Below are positions 43,634 through 53,512 of a DNA stretch of 64,000 nucleotides, piece by piece (the first letter of the stretch is position 1; each line of letters starts with the position of its first letter). The position numbers and the translations under genes are program-made. The stretch is from NCBI GenBank assembly GCA_002729695.1, contig PBYQ01000006.1:1-64000 (forward strand), given 5' to 3'. The notes beneath the pieces were generated by a model, which searched no databases, was not told the DNA's origin, and saw only the letters and a program-made list of their open reading frames with translations. Source of the stretch: Citromicrobium sp. (GTDB lineage Bacteria; Pseudomonadota; Alphaproteobacteria; Sphingomonadales; Sphingomonadaceae).

Positions 43634-45379
43634 ATGATGGAAGACGAACCGTTCGAGGATACCGGGGCGGGCGAAGACGCCGCTCGCCACCGGGTCGAAA
43701 TCGTCTGGCCGTTACGCCCCTGGCTTTCGGCCGGATTGCTCGGCCTCGCCGGGCTGGCGATCCATTTCCTCATCGACCAAGCCAACGACAGCGGCCCGCG
43801 CATGGCTGCGGCAGCGTTCATCGCTTTTGCTGCCGGTGTCTTCGTTTTCACAATGGAGCGCTGGCGACTGCTCGCGCCCGCACTCTTCTCGCTCGTCACC
43901 GGGCTCGTCGTCGGCGGGCTGACCTGGCGCGCGGTCGGCGCGGGCAATGATATCGCGGACAGCGGCTACGCGGTGGCGGCGGGGGTGTTCGCCTGCCTGC
44001 TGGCGGTGCCGCTGTTCCAGGCCGATTTCCTGCGCCACCGGATGCGGACCGATTATCGCGACATCCACTATTTCGTGTGGACCGACGCGATCACGGGGGC
44101 GGGTGCCATCGCCTTCATGGGGATTTCGTGGCTGCTGATCTGGCTGGTCGCGTCGCTGCTCGACCTCGTCGGCATTCCGCTGCGCGACTTGGTCCAGAAG
44201 GACTGGTTTGCGGCGCTGTTCATCGGCCTGACGCTGGGGGCGGGGCTGGGCACGCTGCGCAACCAGCTGAAGATCATCGGCACGCTGCAATCGGTGGTGC
44301 TGCTGGTGCTTTCCATCCTCGCACTGCCACTGGCGGTGGCCATAGCCGTGTTCCTCGGCGCGGTGGTCGTTTCGGGGCCGAGCGTGCTGTGGAACGCGAC
44401 CGACTCCGCGACCCCGGTGCTGCTCTCCATCGCAATCGGCGCCTACGTGCTCGCCAACGCCGTGCTGCGCGATCGGGACGAGGATATGGTCGGCGGGCCG
44501 GTGCTCAAATGGTCGGGCTACGCGCTCGTGCTCGACATCCTGCCGCTGACGGTGTTCGCGGCTATCAGCACCGGCGCGCGGATCGACCAGCATGGCCTTT
44601 CGCCCGAGAGGTTGTGGGCGCTGTGCTCGCTCATAGTCGCGGTCGCTTTCGGGCTCGCCTATTTCGTCGATGCAGTGCTGGGCGCGCGCGGAAGCTGGCG
44701 CGACCGGCTGCGCGCATCGAACCTGCGGTTGGGGCTGGGCACGGCGCTGTTCGCGCTGTTCCTCGCGCTGCCGATCCTCAATTTCGGCGCGATCTCGACC
44801 AGCGACCAGCTCGCGCGGCTGGAGAGCGGCGCGATTTCGGCGAAGGAGTTCGATTTCAGCGCGCTCAAGTGGGACTTCGGCGCTGCGGGGCGCAAGGCGC
44901 TCGACCGGTTGGCCAAATCGAGCGACGCGGCAATCGCCAAGGGCGCGCGGCAGGCGCAATTGCAGGAAACCCGCCCTTATCGCTGGGCCGGCGAGAGACA
45001 GGCGCCGGAGTCTCTTTCGATCACATGGCAGGGCGGGGACGACGCGCTCCGTTCGTCGGTCGAGGATTATCTTCTGGCCAATCGGAACATGTGCGGCTCC
45101 GAGGGGCCTTGCGCTGCAATCGCAGCGGGTACGCTTCCGTCGGGCGATCGCCTGGTGCTCGTCACTGGCGGCTCCAACCCTCGGTATCTGGGGGTCGCCG
45201 AAGGTGGAGACGTCACCCAATATTATGCAAGGCAAGGTCGGTTAGTGGAAGAACCCTTCGAAATCGCTGTCGATTTGGACGAACCCGGCCGTGAAGGGCC
45301 TCCCGAAGCGGAGATCCGCCCTTTCGAAGGTCGCCAGCTCTATGTCGATGGCAAGCCGGTGGGCGAACCCTTCGAGTGA
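43634..45379 (+). CDS. DUF4153-family polytopic membrane protein
   Basis: This 581-residue inner-membrane protein has about ten hydrophobic segments in the first ~400 residues, then a ~180-residue soluble C-terminal domain ending EGRQLYVDGKPVGEPFE. The membrane part carries the DUF4153-type pattern (DYRDIHYFVWTDAITG, WSGYALVLDILPLTVFAAIS). The function of the family is unknown. GGGGGAGGG precedes ATG 43634. A second ATG follows immediately. Confidence 0.75.
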   Translation: MMEDEPFEDTGAGEDAARHRVEIVWPLRPWLSAGLLGLAGLAIHFLIDQANDSGPRMAAAAFIAFAAGVFVFTMERWRLLAPALFSLVTGLVVGGLTWRAVGAGNDIADSGYAVAAGVFACLLAVPLFQADFLRHRMRTDYRDIHYFVWTDAITGAGAIAFMGISWLLIWLVASLLDLVGIPLRDLVQKDWFAALFIGLTLGAGLGTLRNQLKIIGTLQSVVLLVLSILALPLAVAIAVFLGAVVVSGPSVLWNATDSATPVLLSIAIGAYVLANAVLRDRDEDMVGGPVLKWSGYALVLDILPLTVFAAISTGARIDQHGLSPERLWALCSLIVAVAFGLAYFVDAVLGARGSWRDRLRASNLRLGLGTALFALFLALPILNFGAISTSDQLARLESGAISAKEFDFSALKWDFGAAGRKALDRLAKSSDAAIAKGARQAQLQETRPYRWAGERQAPESLSITWQGGDDALRSSVEDYLLANRNMCGSEGPCAAIAAGTLPSGDRLVLVTGGSNPRYLGVAEGGDVTQYYARQGRLVEEPFEIAVDLDEPGREGPPEAEIRPFEGRQLYVDGKPVGEPFE

Positions 45380-45436
45380 CGTTTAAAGCCGTACTCCGGC
45401 TTGATGCTGCGGTGCGGCGCGGCTAACGCATCCTTC

Positions 45437-45739
45437 ATGTCAATCACCCGCGAAGAAGTGGCCAAGATCGCGAGCCTCGCGCGCATCCGCATGGATGACG
45501 CGGAGCTCGATCGCATGGTCCCCGAACTCAACAACATCCTGGGCTGGGTCGAGCAGCTGGGCGAGGTCGATACCTCGCAAGTCGAGCCGATGACTGCCGT
45601 GATCCCGCAAGCCATGAGGCTGCGCGACGACATGGTCGATGCCGATCCGCTGACCGCCGGCGGGCGGCGCGAGGATATCCTCGCCAATGCGCCGGCGGCA
45701 GAGCACGGCTTTTTCGGCGTGCCCAAGGTGATCGAGTGA
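45437..45739 (+). CDS. gatC: Asp-tRNA(Asn)/Glu-tRNA(Gln) amidotransferase subunit C
   Basis: This 100-residue subunit stabilises GatA within the GatCAB complex that amidates misacylated Glu-tRNA(Gln) and Asp-tRNA(Asn). [16 protein letters not shown] and [21 protein letters not shown] are family hallmarks, with the C-terminal REDILANAP and FFGVPKVIE. gatA follows after a 122-bp gap that contains an inverted repeat. Confidence 0.95.
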   Translation: MSITREEVAKIASLARIRMDDAELDRMVPELNNILGWVEQLGEVDTSQVEPMTAVIPQAMRLRDDMVDADPLTAGGRREDILANAPAAEHGFFGVPKVIE

Positions 45740-45762
45740 CGTCTGCGCCCCATCTCCCTTCC

Positions 45763-45853
45763 CCGCTCACCCTGAGCTTGTCGAAGGGTTGTTCTTCCTT
45801 CTTGTGCCGCGCCGACAGAAAATACGGTGCTTCGACAAGCTCAGCACGAGCGG
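45763..45853. repeat. Inverted repeat with CTGAGCTTGTCGAAG arms inside the gat operon
   Basis: Arms of 24 bases (45763-45786 and 45830-45853) pair with three central mismatches: CCGCTC-NNN-CTGAGCTTGTCGAAG and its reverse complement. The loop is 43 bases. The arm sequence is a known type of dispersed intergenic repeat in sphingomonads (from memory). The right arm's GAGCGG runs into GGAG, the likely Shine-Dalgarno of gatA. Confidence 0.8.
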
Positions 45854-45861
45854 AGTTTTAA

Positions 45862-47343
45862 GTGTCCGATCTTACCAATCTCGGCGTCAAAGCCATCCGC
45901 GACGGGGTCGCCAAGGGCGATTTCACCGCGCGTGAAGTGGCCGAAGCGTTCAACGCCAATGTCGCCGCCGCGAAGGACTTGAACGCCTTCATCGTCGCGA
46001 CGCCCGAAAAGGCGCTCGAAGCCGCCGACGCAATCGATGCCAAGCGTGCCAAGGGCGAAGAGCTGGGCAAGATGGGCGGCGTGCCGATCGGCATGAAGGA
46101 TTTGTTCTGCACCGACGGCGTGCAGACCACCGCCGCCAGCCACATCCTCGAAGGGTTCGTGCCGCAGTACGAAAGCACCGTGTCGGCCAACCTGTGGAAG
46201 GCGGGCGCGGGGATGCTCGGCAAGCTCAACCTCGACCAGTTCGCGATGGGTTCGTCGAACGAGACGAGCTATTTCGGCAACGTGCTGAGCCCGTGGAAGA
46301 AGGCGGGCAGCAACGCCGCGCTTATCCCGGGCGGGTCTTCGGGTGGTTCATCCACCGCGGTTGCGGCACGGCTCGCTCCGGCAGCGACCGGCACCGATAC
46401 CGGCGGTTCGATCCGCCAGCCTGCCGCCGTCACCGGCATTACCGGGATCAAGCCGACCTATGGGCGGTGCAGCCGCTGGGGCGTGGTCGCCTTTGCCTCG
46501 TCGCTCGACCAGGCGGGTCCGATGGCGCGCGACGTCACCGATTGCGCGATCATGCTGGAGGCGATGGCCGGGTTCGATCCGAAGGATTCGACCAGCCTCG
46601 ATATGCCCGTGCCCGAGTGGGAGAAGGGCCTGAACCCCGATCTCACCGGCAAGAAGGTCGGCATCCCGCGCGAATATCGCATGGACGGAACCGACCAGGC
46701 GATCCTCGACAGCTGGGAGCGGGGCAAGGAATGGCTGCGCGATGCGGGCGCCGAGATCGTCGATATCTCGCTGCCGCACACCAAATACGCGCTGCCCGCC
46801 TATTACATCATCGCCCCGGCAGAAGCCTCCTCCAACCTCGCGCGCTATGACGGCGTGCGCTACGGCCTGCGCGACCTGCCCGAAGGGGCCGGTCTGCAGG
46901 ACATGTACGCCGCGACGCGGGCTGCTGGCTTCGGCGACGAGGTGAAGCGGCGCATCCTGATCGGCACCTATGTGCTCAGCGCAGGCTTCTACGACGCCTA
47001 TTACACGCAGGCGCAGAAGATCCGCACGCTGGTGGCGCAGGACTTCGAGAATGCGTGGGAGAGTTGCGACCTGATCCTCGCGCCGACCACGCCCAATGCG
47101 GCCTTCCCGCTGGGCGGCTTCGACGGCGATCCGCTGGCGATGTACCTCAACGACGTTTTCGCCGTGCCCGCTTCGCTCGCCGGGCTGCCCGCGATGAGCG
47201 TGCCCGCAATGCTCAACGACGACGGCCTGCCGCTGGGCCTCCAGATCATCGGCAAGGCCTTCGACGAGCAGGGCGTGCTCAACGCCGGGCTCGCGATCGA
47301 GCAGCGATCCGGGTTCGATGCAACGCCGGAGCGGTGGTGGTGA
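45862..47343 (+). CDS. gatA: Asp-tRNA(Asn)/Glu-tRNA(Gln) amidotransferase subunit A
   Basis: This 493-residue amidase-signature glutaminase releases ammonia for transamidation by GatB. The triad is Lys79 (IGMKD), cis-Ser159 (PGGSSGG) and nucleophile Ser183 (GTDTGGSIR). GTG 45862 gives [10 protein letters not shown] and lies six bases after CGGAG. The start is directly downstream of an inverted repeat whose folding could hide the ribosome-binding site. A small membrane-protein gene follows by one base. Confidence 0.96.
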   Translation: MSDLTNLGVKAIRDGVAKGDFTAREVAEAFNANVAAAKDLNAFIVATPEKALEAADAIDAKRAKGEELGKMGGVPIGMKDLFCTDGVQTTAASHILEGFVPQYESTVSANLWKAGAGMLGKLNLDQFAMGSSNETSYFGNVLSPWKKAGSNAALIPGGSSGGSSTAVAARLAPAATGTDTGGSIRQPAAVTGITGIKPTYGRCSRWGVVAFASSLDQAGPMARDVTDCAIMLEAMAGFDPKDSTSLDMPVPEWEKGLNPDLTGKKVGIPREYRMDGTDQAILDSWERGKEWLRDAGAEIVDISLPHTKYALPAYYIIAPAEASSNLARYDGVRYGLRDLPEGAGLQDMYAATRAAGFGDEVKRRILIGTYVLSAGFYDAYYTQAQKIRTLVAQDFENAWESCDLILAPTTPNAAFPLGGFDGDPLAMYLNDVFAVPASLAGLPAMSVPAMLNDDGLPLGLQIIGKAFDEQGVLNAGLAIEQRSGFDATPERWW

Positions 47344-47344
47344 G

Positions 47345-47521
47345 ATGAGAGGCTGCCTGAACCTGCTGACGTTTCTGGTGATCCTCGCTGTGGCGGTCTT
47401 CATCGTCCTCGCGGTGATCGGCTGGATCAGGGACGGCGGCAGATCGACCGACGCGGCGAGCGATCAGGCAGGCAGGGCGAGCGGACTACCGGTTGCTGCG
47501 AAAGTTTTAGAGGTATTTTGA
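47345..47521 (+). CDS. Small single-pass membrane protein between gatA and gatB
   Basis: This 58-residue protein has one strong membrane helix ([22 protein letters not shown], in part) and a polar tail. ATG 47345 starts one base after the gatA stop; its TGA shares a base with the gatB ATG (TGATG), so translation is coupled on both sides. I do not know a family. It may be a conserved passenger of the gat operon in this lineage, or a lineage-specific micro-protein. Confidence 0.6.
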   Translation: MRGCLNLLTFLVILAVAVFIVLAVIGWIRDGGRSTDAASDQAGRASGLPVAAKVLEVF

Positions 47522-49020
47522 TGAGCACTTATCGCATCCAGGGCGCGACGGGCGAATGGGAGGTCGTGATCGGCCTCGAAGTCCACGCGCAGGTCACCTC
47601 CAACGCCAAGCTGTTCAGCGGCGCGTCGACCGCGTTCGGCGCGGAGCCCAACACGCAGGTCAGCCTGATCGACGCAGCGATGCCGGGCATGCTGCCCGTG
47701 CCCAACCGCGAGTGCATCCGGCAGGCGGTGCGCACCGGCATGGCCATCGAAGCGCAGATCAACGCGTGGAGCCGGTTCGACCGCAAGAACTATTTCTACG
47801 CCGACCTGCCGCAGGGTTACCAGATCAGCCAGCTCTACCACCCCATCGTGGGCGAGGGGCAGCTGCTGATCGAGGCGGACGAGAAGGCGGGCATCCCCGA
47901 AGACAAGATCATCGGGATCGAGCGCATCCATGTGGAGCAGGACGCGGGCAAGCTGATGCACGATCAGCACCCGACGATGAGCTACGTCGATCTCAACCGC
48001 GTGGGCATCGCGTTGATGGAAATCGTCAGCAAGCCGGATATGACTTCGCCCGCCGAAGCAGGCGCTTACGTGCGCAAGCTCAGGTCGATCCTGCGCTATG
48101 TCGGATCGTGCGACGGCAACATGGAAGAAGGCTCGATGCGCGCGGACGTCAACGTCTCGGTACGCAAGGTCGGCGATAGCGAGCTGGGCACCCGGACCGA
48201 GACGAAGAACGTCAACAGCGTGCGCTTCGTGATGCAGGTCATCGAGTACGAGGCGAACCGCCAGGTCGACGTGCTCGAAAGCGGCGGCACCGTCGACCAG
48301 GAAACGCGCCTGTTCGATGTCGCCACCGGCACCACGCGCACAATGCGCAGCAAGGAAGACGCGCACGATTACCGCTACTTCCCCGATCCCGATCTGCTCC
48401 CGCTCGAACTCGACGATGCCTTCCTGGCCGAATGCCGCGAGAGCCTGCCCGAACTGCCGGACGCCAAGCGTGCGCGGTACGAAGGCGAGCTGGGCCTCAC
48501 GCCCTACAACGCGCGCGAACTGACCGCCGAGGTGGAGACATTCGGGCGCTTCGAAACCCTGCTCTCTGCCACCGCGGCGAAGATCGGCAAGCCTGAAAAA
48601 GCCGTCGCCACGCAGGTTGCCAACTGGGCGCTGTCGGTCGCGCCGGGCGTGATGAAGTCGCTCGGCGAGGAAGCCGATCCCGCGCACGCCACCGCAGAGG
48701 CGCAGGCGAGCATCCTCGCGATGCAGGACAAGGGCGAGATTTCGGGCGGACAGGCCAAGGAGATCTACGAGATCGTCCTCAAGACCGGCCGCGACCCCGA
48801 GGAAATCGCCGATAGCGAAGGCCTCAAGCAGGTCAGCGACACCGGCGCGATCGAGGAAGCGATCGATGCGATCATCGCCGCCAACGAAGACAAGGTCGCC
48901 GAATATCGCGGCGGGAAGGACAAGCTGTTCGGCTTCTTCGTCGGCCAGACGATGAAGGCGATGCAGGGCAAGGCGAACCCGGCGGTGGTAAACCAGATCC
49001 TGAAGGACAAGCTGGGCTGA
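47521..49020 (+). CDS. gatB: Asp-tRNA(Asn)/Glu-tRNA(Gln) amidotransferase subunit B
   Basis: This 499-residue subunit activates the misacylated tRNA and accepts ammonia from Gat[13 protein letters not shown] (~15-26), the Cys-free loop [26 protein letters not shown] and [20 protein letters not shown] are family motifs. A C-terminal YqeY-like helical domain ends with [17 protein letters not shown]. Presence of GatCAB implies indirect Gln and/or Asn tRNA charging. Confidence 0.97.
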   Translation: MSTYRIQGATGEWEVVIGLEVHAQVTSNAKLFSGASTAFGAEPNTQVSLIDAAMPGMLPVPNRECIRQAVRTGMAIEAQINAWSRFDRKNYFYADLPQGYQISQLYHPIVGEGQLLIEADEKAGIPEDKIIGIERIHVEQDAGKLMHDQHPTMSYVDLNRVGIALMEIVSKPDMTSPAEAGAYVRKLRSILRYVGSCDGNMEEGSMRADVNVSVRKVGDSELGTRTETKNVNSVRFVMQVIEYEANRQVDVLESGGTVDQETRLFDVATGTTRTMRSKEDAHDYRYFPDPDLLPLELDDAFLAECRESLPELPDAKRARYEGELGLTPYNARELTAEVETFGRFETLLSATAAKIGKPEKAVATQVANWALSVAPGVMKSLGEEADPAHATAEAQASILAMQDKGEISGGQAKEIYEIVLKTGRDPEEIADSEGLKQVSDTGAIEEAIDAIIAANEDKVAEYRGGKDKLFGFFVGQTMKAMQGKANPAVVNQILKDKLG

Positions 49021-50177
49021 TGCTGCGGCTGGCCCCGGCTGGGCCGAAGGCCGCCCGCTTGCGTGGCGCTGCCATCGTCGCGGCTCTGGGCGGGGCGATG
49101 GTGGCGGTGCCAACAGCGGCTCAGGATGCGACCTATCGCGACCACCCTTTCCTGATCTTCGACGAGGAGGACAGCCGCACTGCCGACGTGGCGTTGGCCG
49201 ATCTCGATGGAGACGGCGACCTCGACGTCGCAGCGGCCAACGGTCGGCACTGGCCGCAGCAGGACTGGATTTTCTTCAACGAAGGTGGCGGTCGCCTGCT
49301 CGAAGCCGCTCCGCTCGGTGCCCGCCGCTCGGCCAGCTACACGATCCGCCTCGGCGATCTGGACAACGACGGCGATTTCGACGCGGTCGTGGTGCGCGAT
49401 TCGCTGGCCGCGCAGGTCTATCTGAACGACGGTGCAGGCGCGTTCACATATGGCGGCGCGATTCCGGACAGCGCTGCTCCAGCGCGCTCGGGCACTCTGG
49501 CCGACCTCAACGGCGATGGCATGCTCGACCTCGTCATCGCGACGCGCCGCAAGCCGGACCGTATTCACTTTGGCACGGGCGGCGGATCGTTCGGCGGGCC
49601 CGTTGTTATGCCCGACGACGGGTTCGGATCGACTGGCATCGTCGCCGACGACATCGATGGCGACGGGGATACCGATCTGATCTTCGCCCGCCGCGACGGG
49701 GCGCCCAGCGTAATCTTCCTCAATCGCGACAAGGGTGATTTCACTCCGGTGCCGCTGGAGGGGAGCGAGGGCGATCATCGCAAGCCAGCGGCTGCCGATT
49801 TCGACGGCGATGGACGCAAGGATGTGGTGCTGGTGTCGACCGGTGGCGAACACGTGGTGTACCGGCAGACCGACGCGGTCTCATTCGAACGCGCCGCCAC
49901 CTTCGGCCAGTCGGGCGAACGCATACAGGCCATCGCGGCGGGCGACCTTGACGGTGATGGCGATGTGGATCTCGTCGCCGGGGCGGATGGCGAGAACCTT
50001 GTCTATCGCAACGACGGGTCTGGTCGCTTCGTGCGCGAGACACTGCCAGGCCTGAGCGCCGACACCTATGGCGTGGCGCTTGGCGACATGAACGGGGACG
50101 GGCGGCTCGACGTTGTTTTCGCCAACTCCGATGCACCGAACCAGGTTCTGCTGGGGCTGGATACCGAGCAGGACTAG
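49020..50177 (+). CDS. Secreted FG-GAP/VCBS-repeat protein
   Basis: This 385-residue protein has a signal peptide (cleavage near TAAQ, ~35). It carries about seven repeats with Ca2+-binding DxDxDG loops (DLDGDGDLD, DLDNDGDFD, DLNGDGMLD, DIDGDGDTD, DFDGDGRKD, DLDGDGDVD, DMNGDGRLD), each spaced 45-55 residues. Together they predict a seven-bladed beta-propeller resembling integrin alpha N-terminal domains. The ATG overlaps the gatB stop (TGATG). Its role may be adhesion or sugar binding. Confidence 0.85.
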   Translation: MLRLAPAGPKAARLRGAAIVAALGGAMVAVPTAAQDATYRDHPFLIFDEEDSRTADVALADLDGDGDLDVAAANGRHWPQQDWIFFNEGGGRLLEAAPLGARRSASYTIRLGDLDNDGDFDAVVVRDSLAAQVYLNDGAGAFTYGGAIPDSAAPARSGTLADLNGDGMLDLVIATRRKPDRIHFGTGGGSFGGPVVMPDDGFGSTGIVADDIDGDGDTDLIFARRDGAPSVIFLNRDKGDFTPVPLEGSEGDHRKPAAADFDGDGRKDVVLVSTGGEHVVYRQTDAVSFERAATFGQSGERIQAIAAGDLDGDGDVDLVAGADGENLVYRNDGSGRFVRETLPGLSADTYGVALGDMNGDGRLDVVFANSDAPNQVLLGLDTEQD

Positions 50178-50285
50178 GTCGCAGGTACGATCACCCAAGG
50201 TCAAGGTGCGGTGCCCTGATCCGCAAGATCGGACGGGCACACACCACACTCGCGCTCTAGCGATCCTCCTGCCACGGAGGATGGA

Positions 50286-51155
50286 ATGAACGAGACTGCC
50301 GCCGACAATTATCGCAGGCGCATGGCGCGGGTGCTGGATCATATCGACCGGCACCCCGACGGCGACCTGCGGCTGGAGACGCTCAGCCGCGTTGCGGCGT
50401 TCAGCAAGTTTCATTTCCATCGCCAGTTTGGGGCCACCTTCGGCATTTCCGTCCAGCGCTACGTGAACCTGTCGCGCATGAAGCGCGCGGCGTTCGCCTT
50501 GGCGTGCAGGACGGAGATGTCGGTGATCGAGATCGCGCTGGCGGCTGGTTTCCAGTCGCCCGATGCGTTCGCGAAAGCCTTTCGCGCCGAGTTCGGGACC
50601 AGTCCCAGCGCGTTCCGCAAGGCACCCGACTGGGCTGCGTGGCACACGGCAATCACGCCGTATGACGACGCAAGGAAACAGATCATGACTGCCGACTTCA
50701 AACCTGCCGACGTGGAGATTGTCGAGTTCGCGCAAGTGCCGATCATCCGGCTGAGCCATATCGGCGATCCCGCTGGGCTGAACGGATCGATTGCGCGCTT
50801 CATCGCGTGGCGCAAGGCCAACAGGGTGGGGCCGCAGGTCGCGCGGACCTTCAACATCTTCCATCGGGTCGAACCTGAGGATTTCCGCATCGACCTTGCC
50901 TGTCAGGCGATGCCCGGGCTCGAACCGGGCGAGGGTATGGAGCGCGCGAGCATCCCCGCCGGGCGCTGCGCGCGGCTCAGGCTCGTCGGCCTCAGCGACG
51001 ATCTGGAGGCACCGGCGACCTGGCTCTACCGCAGCTGGCTACCCGGTAGTGGCGAGACCTTGCGGGATTTTCCGCTGTTCTGCGAGCGGAGCAATTTCGG
51101 TCCGGGCATGCTCGAGGGCGAAATGCTGACGGACCTGTACCTGCCGCTGGCCTAG
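50286..51155 (+). CDS. AraC-family regulator with GyrI-like effector domain
   Basis: This 289-residue transcription factor has N-terminal paired helix-turn-helix motifs (~8-110; LSRVAAFSKFHFHRQFGATFG and SVIEIALAAGFQSPDAFAKAF, in part) and a C-terminal GyrI-like/BmrR-type ligand domain (~130-289). The order matches Rob, which responds to hydrophobic compounds. GGAGG lies five bases before ATG 50286. Upstream 50178-50285 shows no strong operator. Confidence 0.9.
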   Translation: MNETAADNYRRRMARVLDHIDRHPDGDLRLETLSRVAAFSKFHFHRQFGATFGISVQRYVNLSRMKRAAFALACRTEMSVIEIALAAGFQSPDAFAKAFRAEFGTSPSAFRKAPDWAAWHTAITPYDDARKQIMTADFKPADVEIVEFAQVPIIRLSHIGDPAGLNGSIARFIAWRKANRVGPQVARTFNIFHRVEPEDFRIDLACQAMPGLEPGEGMERASIPAGRCARLRLVGLSDDLEAPATWLYRSWLPGSGETLRDFPLFCERSNFGPGMLEGEMLTDLYLPLA

Positions 51156-51241
51156 GCAATACTGCGTGGGATGCGCGGTATCTCAATTGCCAGCCCCCTG
51201 AATTCCGCTAGAACCGCAGTGGGTTGCTTGGGGGGACTGAG

Positions 51242-52108
51242 ATGAAATTGCGTATTCTTCTGGCGTCTGTCGCGCTTGCCGCCGCCGTTCCTGCGGCGGC
51301 GGAAACGCTCGACAACGCCACCGTCGTGCAGCTCGCTTCGATCGGGCTGGGTGACGAGGCGATCATTGCGAAGATCCAGGCTTCGCCATCGAATTTCGAC
51401 GTAACTACCGATGCGCTTATCACGCTGAAGCAGGACGGGGTTTCTTCTGCGGTGATCGCTGCGATGATCGAGGCTTCGAACACCACCAAGGCATCCAGCT
51501 CCGTCACGGCATCGATCGACAGCCCGGACCCGATGGTGCCGCACCCCTCGGGCGTCTACATGCTCGCCGACTGGCTCGAAGAGCCCAAGATGCTGGTGAT
51601 CGACGCGACCACCAGCAACCAGACCAAGACGGGCGGTTTTCTGGGATACGCGCTGACCGGCGGGATTGCCTCGATGAGCTTCAAGGCAGTCATCCCGAAC
51701 TCCGAAGCGCGGGTTCAGACGAGCGACAAGCGGCCGACATTCTACTTCTATTTCGATCAGGCGGATGCCTCGCTCTCGAACAGGGGCGGCGGCAATTTCT
51801 GGGTGGCTGGTGCGGTGACGTCGCCCGCCGAATTCAGCCTGGTGGAATTCAAGGTGAAGAAGAACCGGCGCGAGGCCAAGGTGGGCAAATTCAACATCGG
51901 CGGCGCGAAGGCCGGGGTGATGGACAAGGACCAGATCGGCTTCGACTATGAGCGGATCGCCCCAGGCGTGTTCGAAGTGACCCCGCAGGCTGACCTCCAG
52001 CCGGGGGAATACGGCTTCATCTACTCCTCCTCCACCGGCGGAGGCACGGGCGCGGCAGGAGTGGGCGCGCAGACGTCGCGCATCTTCGACTTTTCGATCG
52101 AGAAATAG
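51242..52108 (+). CDS. Secreted protein of unknown function
   Basis: This 288-residue exported protein has signal peptide 1-20 (PAAAE). Residues ~22-80 hold a helical motif seen in many exported proteins of diverse bacteria: VVQLASIGLGDEAIIAKI, then FDVTTDALITLKQDGVSS. The rest is beta-rich with Gly-rich turns (STGGGTGAAGVG) near the C-terminus. The start codon follows a GGGGGGACTGAG stretch. I do not know its function; its neighbours are unrelated. Confidence 0.65.
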   Translation: MKLRILLASVALAAAVPAAAETLDNATVVQLASIGLGDEAIIAKIQASPSNFDVTTDALITLKQDGVSSAVIAAMIEASNTTKASSSVTASIDSPDPMVPHPSGVYMLADWLEEPKMLVIDATTSNQTKTGGFLGYALTGGIASMSFKAVIPNSEARVQTSDKRPTFYFYFDQADASLSNRGGGNFWVAGAVTSPAEFSLVEFKVKKNRREAKVGKFNIGGAKAGVMDKDQIGFDYERIAPGVFEVTPQADLQPGEYGFIYSSSTGGGTGAAGVGAQTSRIFDFSIEK

Positions 52109-52151
52109 CGGCAAGCTTTTCCAAAGGCGCGGCTTTGGCTATGCGCGGGCG

Positions 52152-52634
52152 ATGACCGACCCGCGCCACAGCATCGTCCTCGTCAACCCGGAGATCGCCG
52201 GCAATACCGGCGCAGTCGGGCGTACCTGCGTGGCGCTGGACATGGAGCTGGTGCTGATCCACCCGCTCGGCTTCACGATCACCGACACGCGGCTGAAACG
52301 GGCGGGGCTGGACTACTGGCAGCATATCCGGCTGGCGGAATTTTCCAGTTGGGAGGCTTTCTTGGCCGAACGCGCACCGCGCGCCGACCAGCTGTTCCTG
52401 TTCGAGGAATATGCACCGCGCAGCTTCTACGAGCCCGAGTATCGGGGCGATGCCTACCTCGTGTTCGGGCGCGAAACGAAGGGTCTGCCGTCTGAGATCG
52501 TGGAGGCGCACCGCGAGCGGATGGTCAGCCTGCCGATGAAGAGCGACAAGGTCCGCTCGCTCAATCTCGCCAACACGGTCGCCGCAGCAGCCTATCAGGC
52601 GCTGCGAGGCGCGTTCAAGGGACCTAGTTCGTGA
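52152..52634 (+). CDS. trmL: tRNA (cytidine/uridine-34 2'-O)-methyltransferase
   Basis: This 160-residue SPOUT-fold methyltransferase modifies the wobble base of tRNA-Leu isoacceptors. It forms a trefoil-knot dimer. Motifs: NPEIAGNTGAVGRTC (~12-26), YLVFGRETKGLP (~101-112) and LNLANTVAAAAYQAL at the C-terminus. Length is usual for TrmL. Its 3' end overlaps the convergent next gene by 11 bp. Confidence 0.93.
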   Translation: MTDPRHSIVLVNPEIAGNTGAVGRTCVALDMELVLIHPLGFTITDTRLKRAGLDYWQHIRLAEFSSWEAFLAERAPRADQLFLFEEYAPRSFYEPEYRGDAYLVFGRETKGLPSEIVEAHRERMVSLPMKSDKVRSLNLANTVAAAAYQALRGAFKGPSS

Positions 52635-53388
52635 GCGTGTAGGTCGCCGAGCAAGTCCATGCGGCATCGCCGGTGCCCGTTTCGCGGCAGCTCACGCGGT
52701 TGCCGTCGGGGCGCTGGCCTACCGGCTTGTCATATTCGCTCTCGGCCTTGGCGGAGAGCCGGGTCACCGCAACCACCTGCGAGGGGCCACTTGCGCTGAC
52801 CTGCACGACGCGTGGCCCATCGGCCGCGTCACCTTCCTCCACATAGGGTTCGTCCGAATCCTGCGCGCCGCTTACGTCGACATACTTGCTGAATATCCAC
52901 CCGGTCAGGCAGGAACCCGAATAGGCCTGCGGGGAGCCGACCGAATTTTCCAGCCCGCATTCGCCCGGTTCGCCCAGCGTTCCGTCGGACAGGTAGACGA
53001 TCCCGTACCACGGTCCTTGGCGGTCGCAGACGAAGAAGGGGGCATCGTCCTCCAGCTGGTCGATCCGTGTCGCATCGGTAGACGGCGCTTCGCGCACGGC
53101 GAGGAAATCGTCCGATCCACCCGGCAGGTTCGCCACCCGGCCGATCCTGTCGCAGGCGCTGGCGTGCGGCCCATCGCGGCCGATCCGGACGGCCAGCGCC
53201 CTGGGCGCTGCCGCCGTATCGTCTTGCACGGGCTCTTCGCCGTTCTCGTCGTCGCTGGAGACGATCACCGTTTCATCGCGGGCCGGTTCGGCATCTTCCG
53301 GTTCGCTGTTACGCTGCCCGAGCAGGAAGGCGACCACGCCCACCAGCAACACGATCACGACCAGCAATCCAATCATCGTGCGGTTCAT
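52624..53388 (-). CDS. Membrane-anchored protein with SH3-like region
   Basis: This 254-residue protein starts with a single membrane helix (~5-24, MIGLLVVIVLLVGVVAFLLG). An acidic linker (~28-65) is followed by a bacterial SH3-like region (~85-185; FLAVREAPSTDATRIDQL and GWIFSKYV), with four to six cysteines (ACDR, FVCDR, ECGL, SCLTG, SCRE, WTCS), likely forming disulphides. ATG 53388 precedes the membrane helix; the frame extends to 53475 without support. It probably binds envelope components (inference). Confidence 0.72.
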   Translation of the reverse strand: MNRTMIGLLVVIVLLVGVVAFLLGQRNSEPEDAEPARDETVIVSSDDENGEEPVQDDTAAAPRALAVRIGRDGPHASACDRIGRVANLPGGSDDFLAVREAPSTDATRIDQLEDDAPFFVCDRQGPWYGIVYLSDGTLGEPGECGLENSVGSPQAYSGSCLTGWIFSKYVDVSGAQDSDEPYVEEGDAADGPRVVQVSASGPSQVVAVTRLSAKAESEYDKPVGQRPDGNRVSCRETGTGDAAWTCSATYTLTN

Positions 53389-53455
53389 CGCGAACGGCCC
53401 CCCTGCAGGTTCGGATAGGCGCGTTTTATTGCCCGGTTCCGGCCTCGCGCCAAGC

Positions 53456-53487
53456 AAAAAGGGCCGCCGGATCATCTCCGGCGGCCC
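53456..53487 (-). terminator. Intrinsic terminator of the 101-residue protein gene
   Basis: GGGCCGCCGG (53461-53470) pairs with CCGGCGGCCC (53478-53487), with a seven-base loop. Read leftward, the stem is followed by TTTTTG. It lies 25 bp after the stop of the leftward small gene and just before the SH3-like gene's region. Confidence 0.85.
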
Positions 53488-53512
53488 TTCAGATCGTATG
53501 TGCTGCGTTGCC

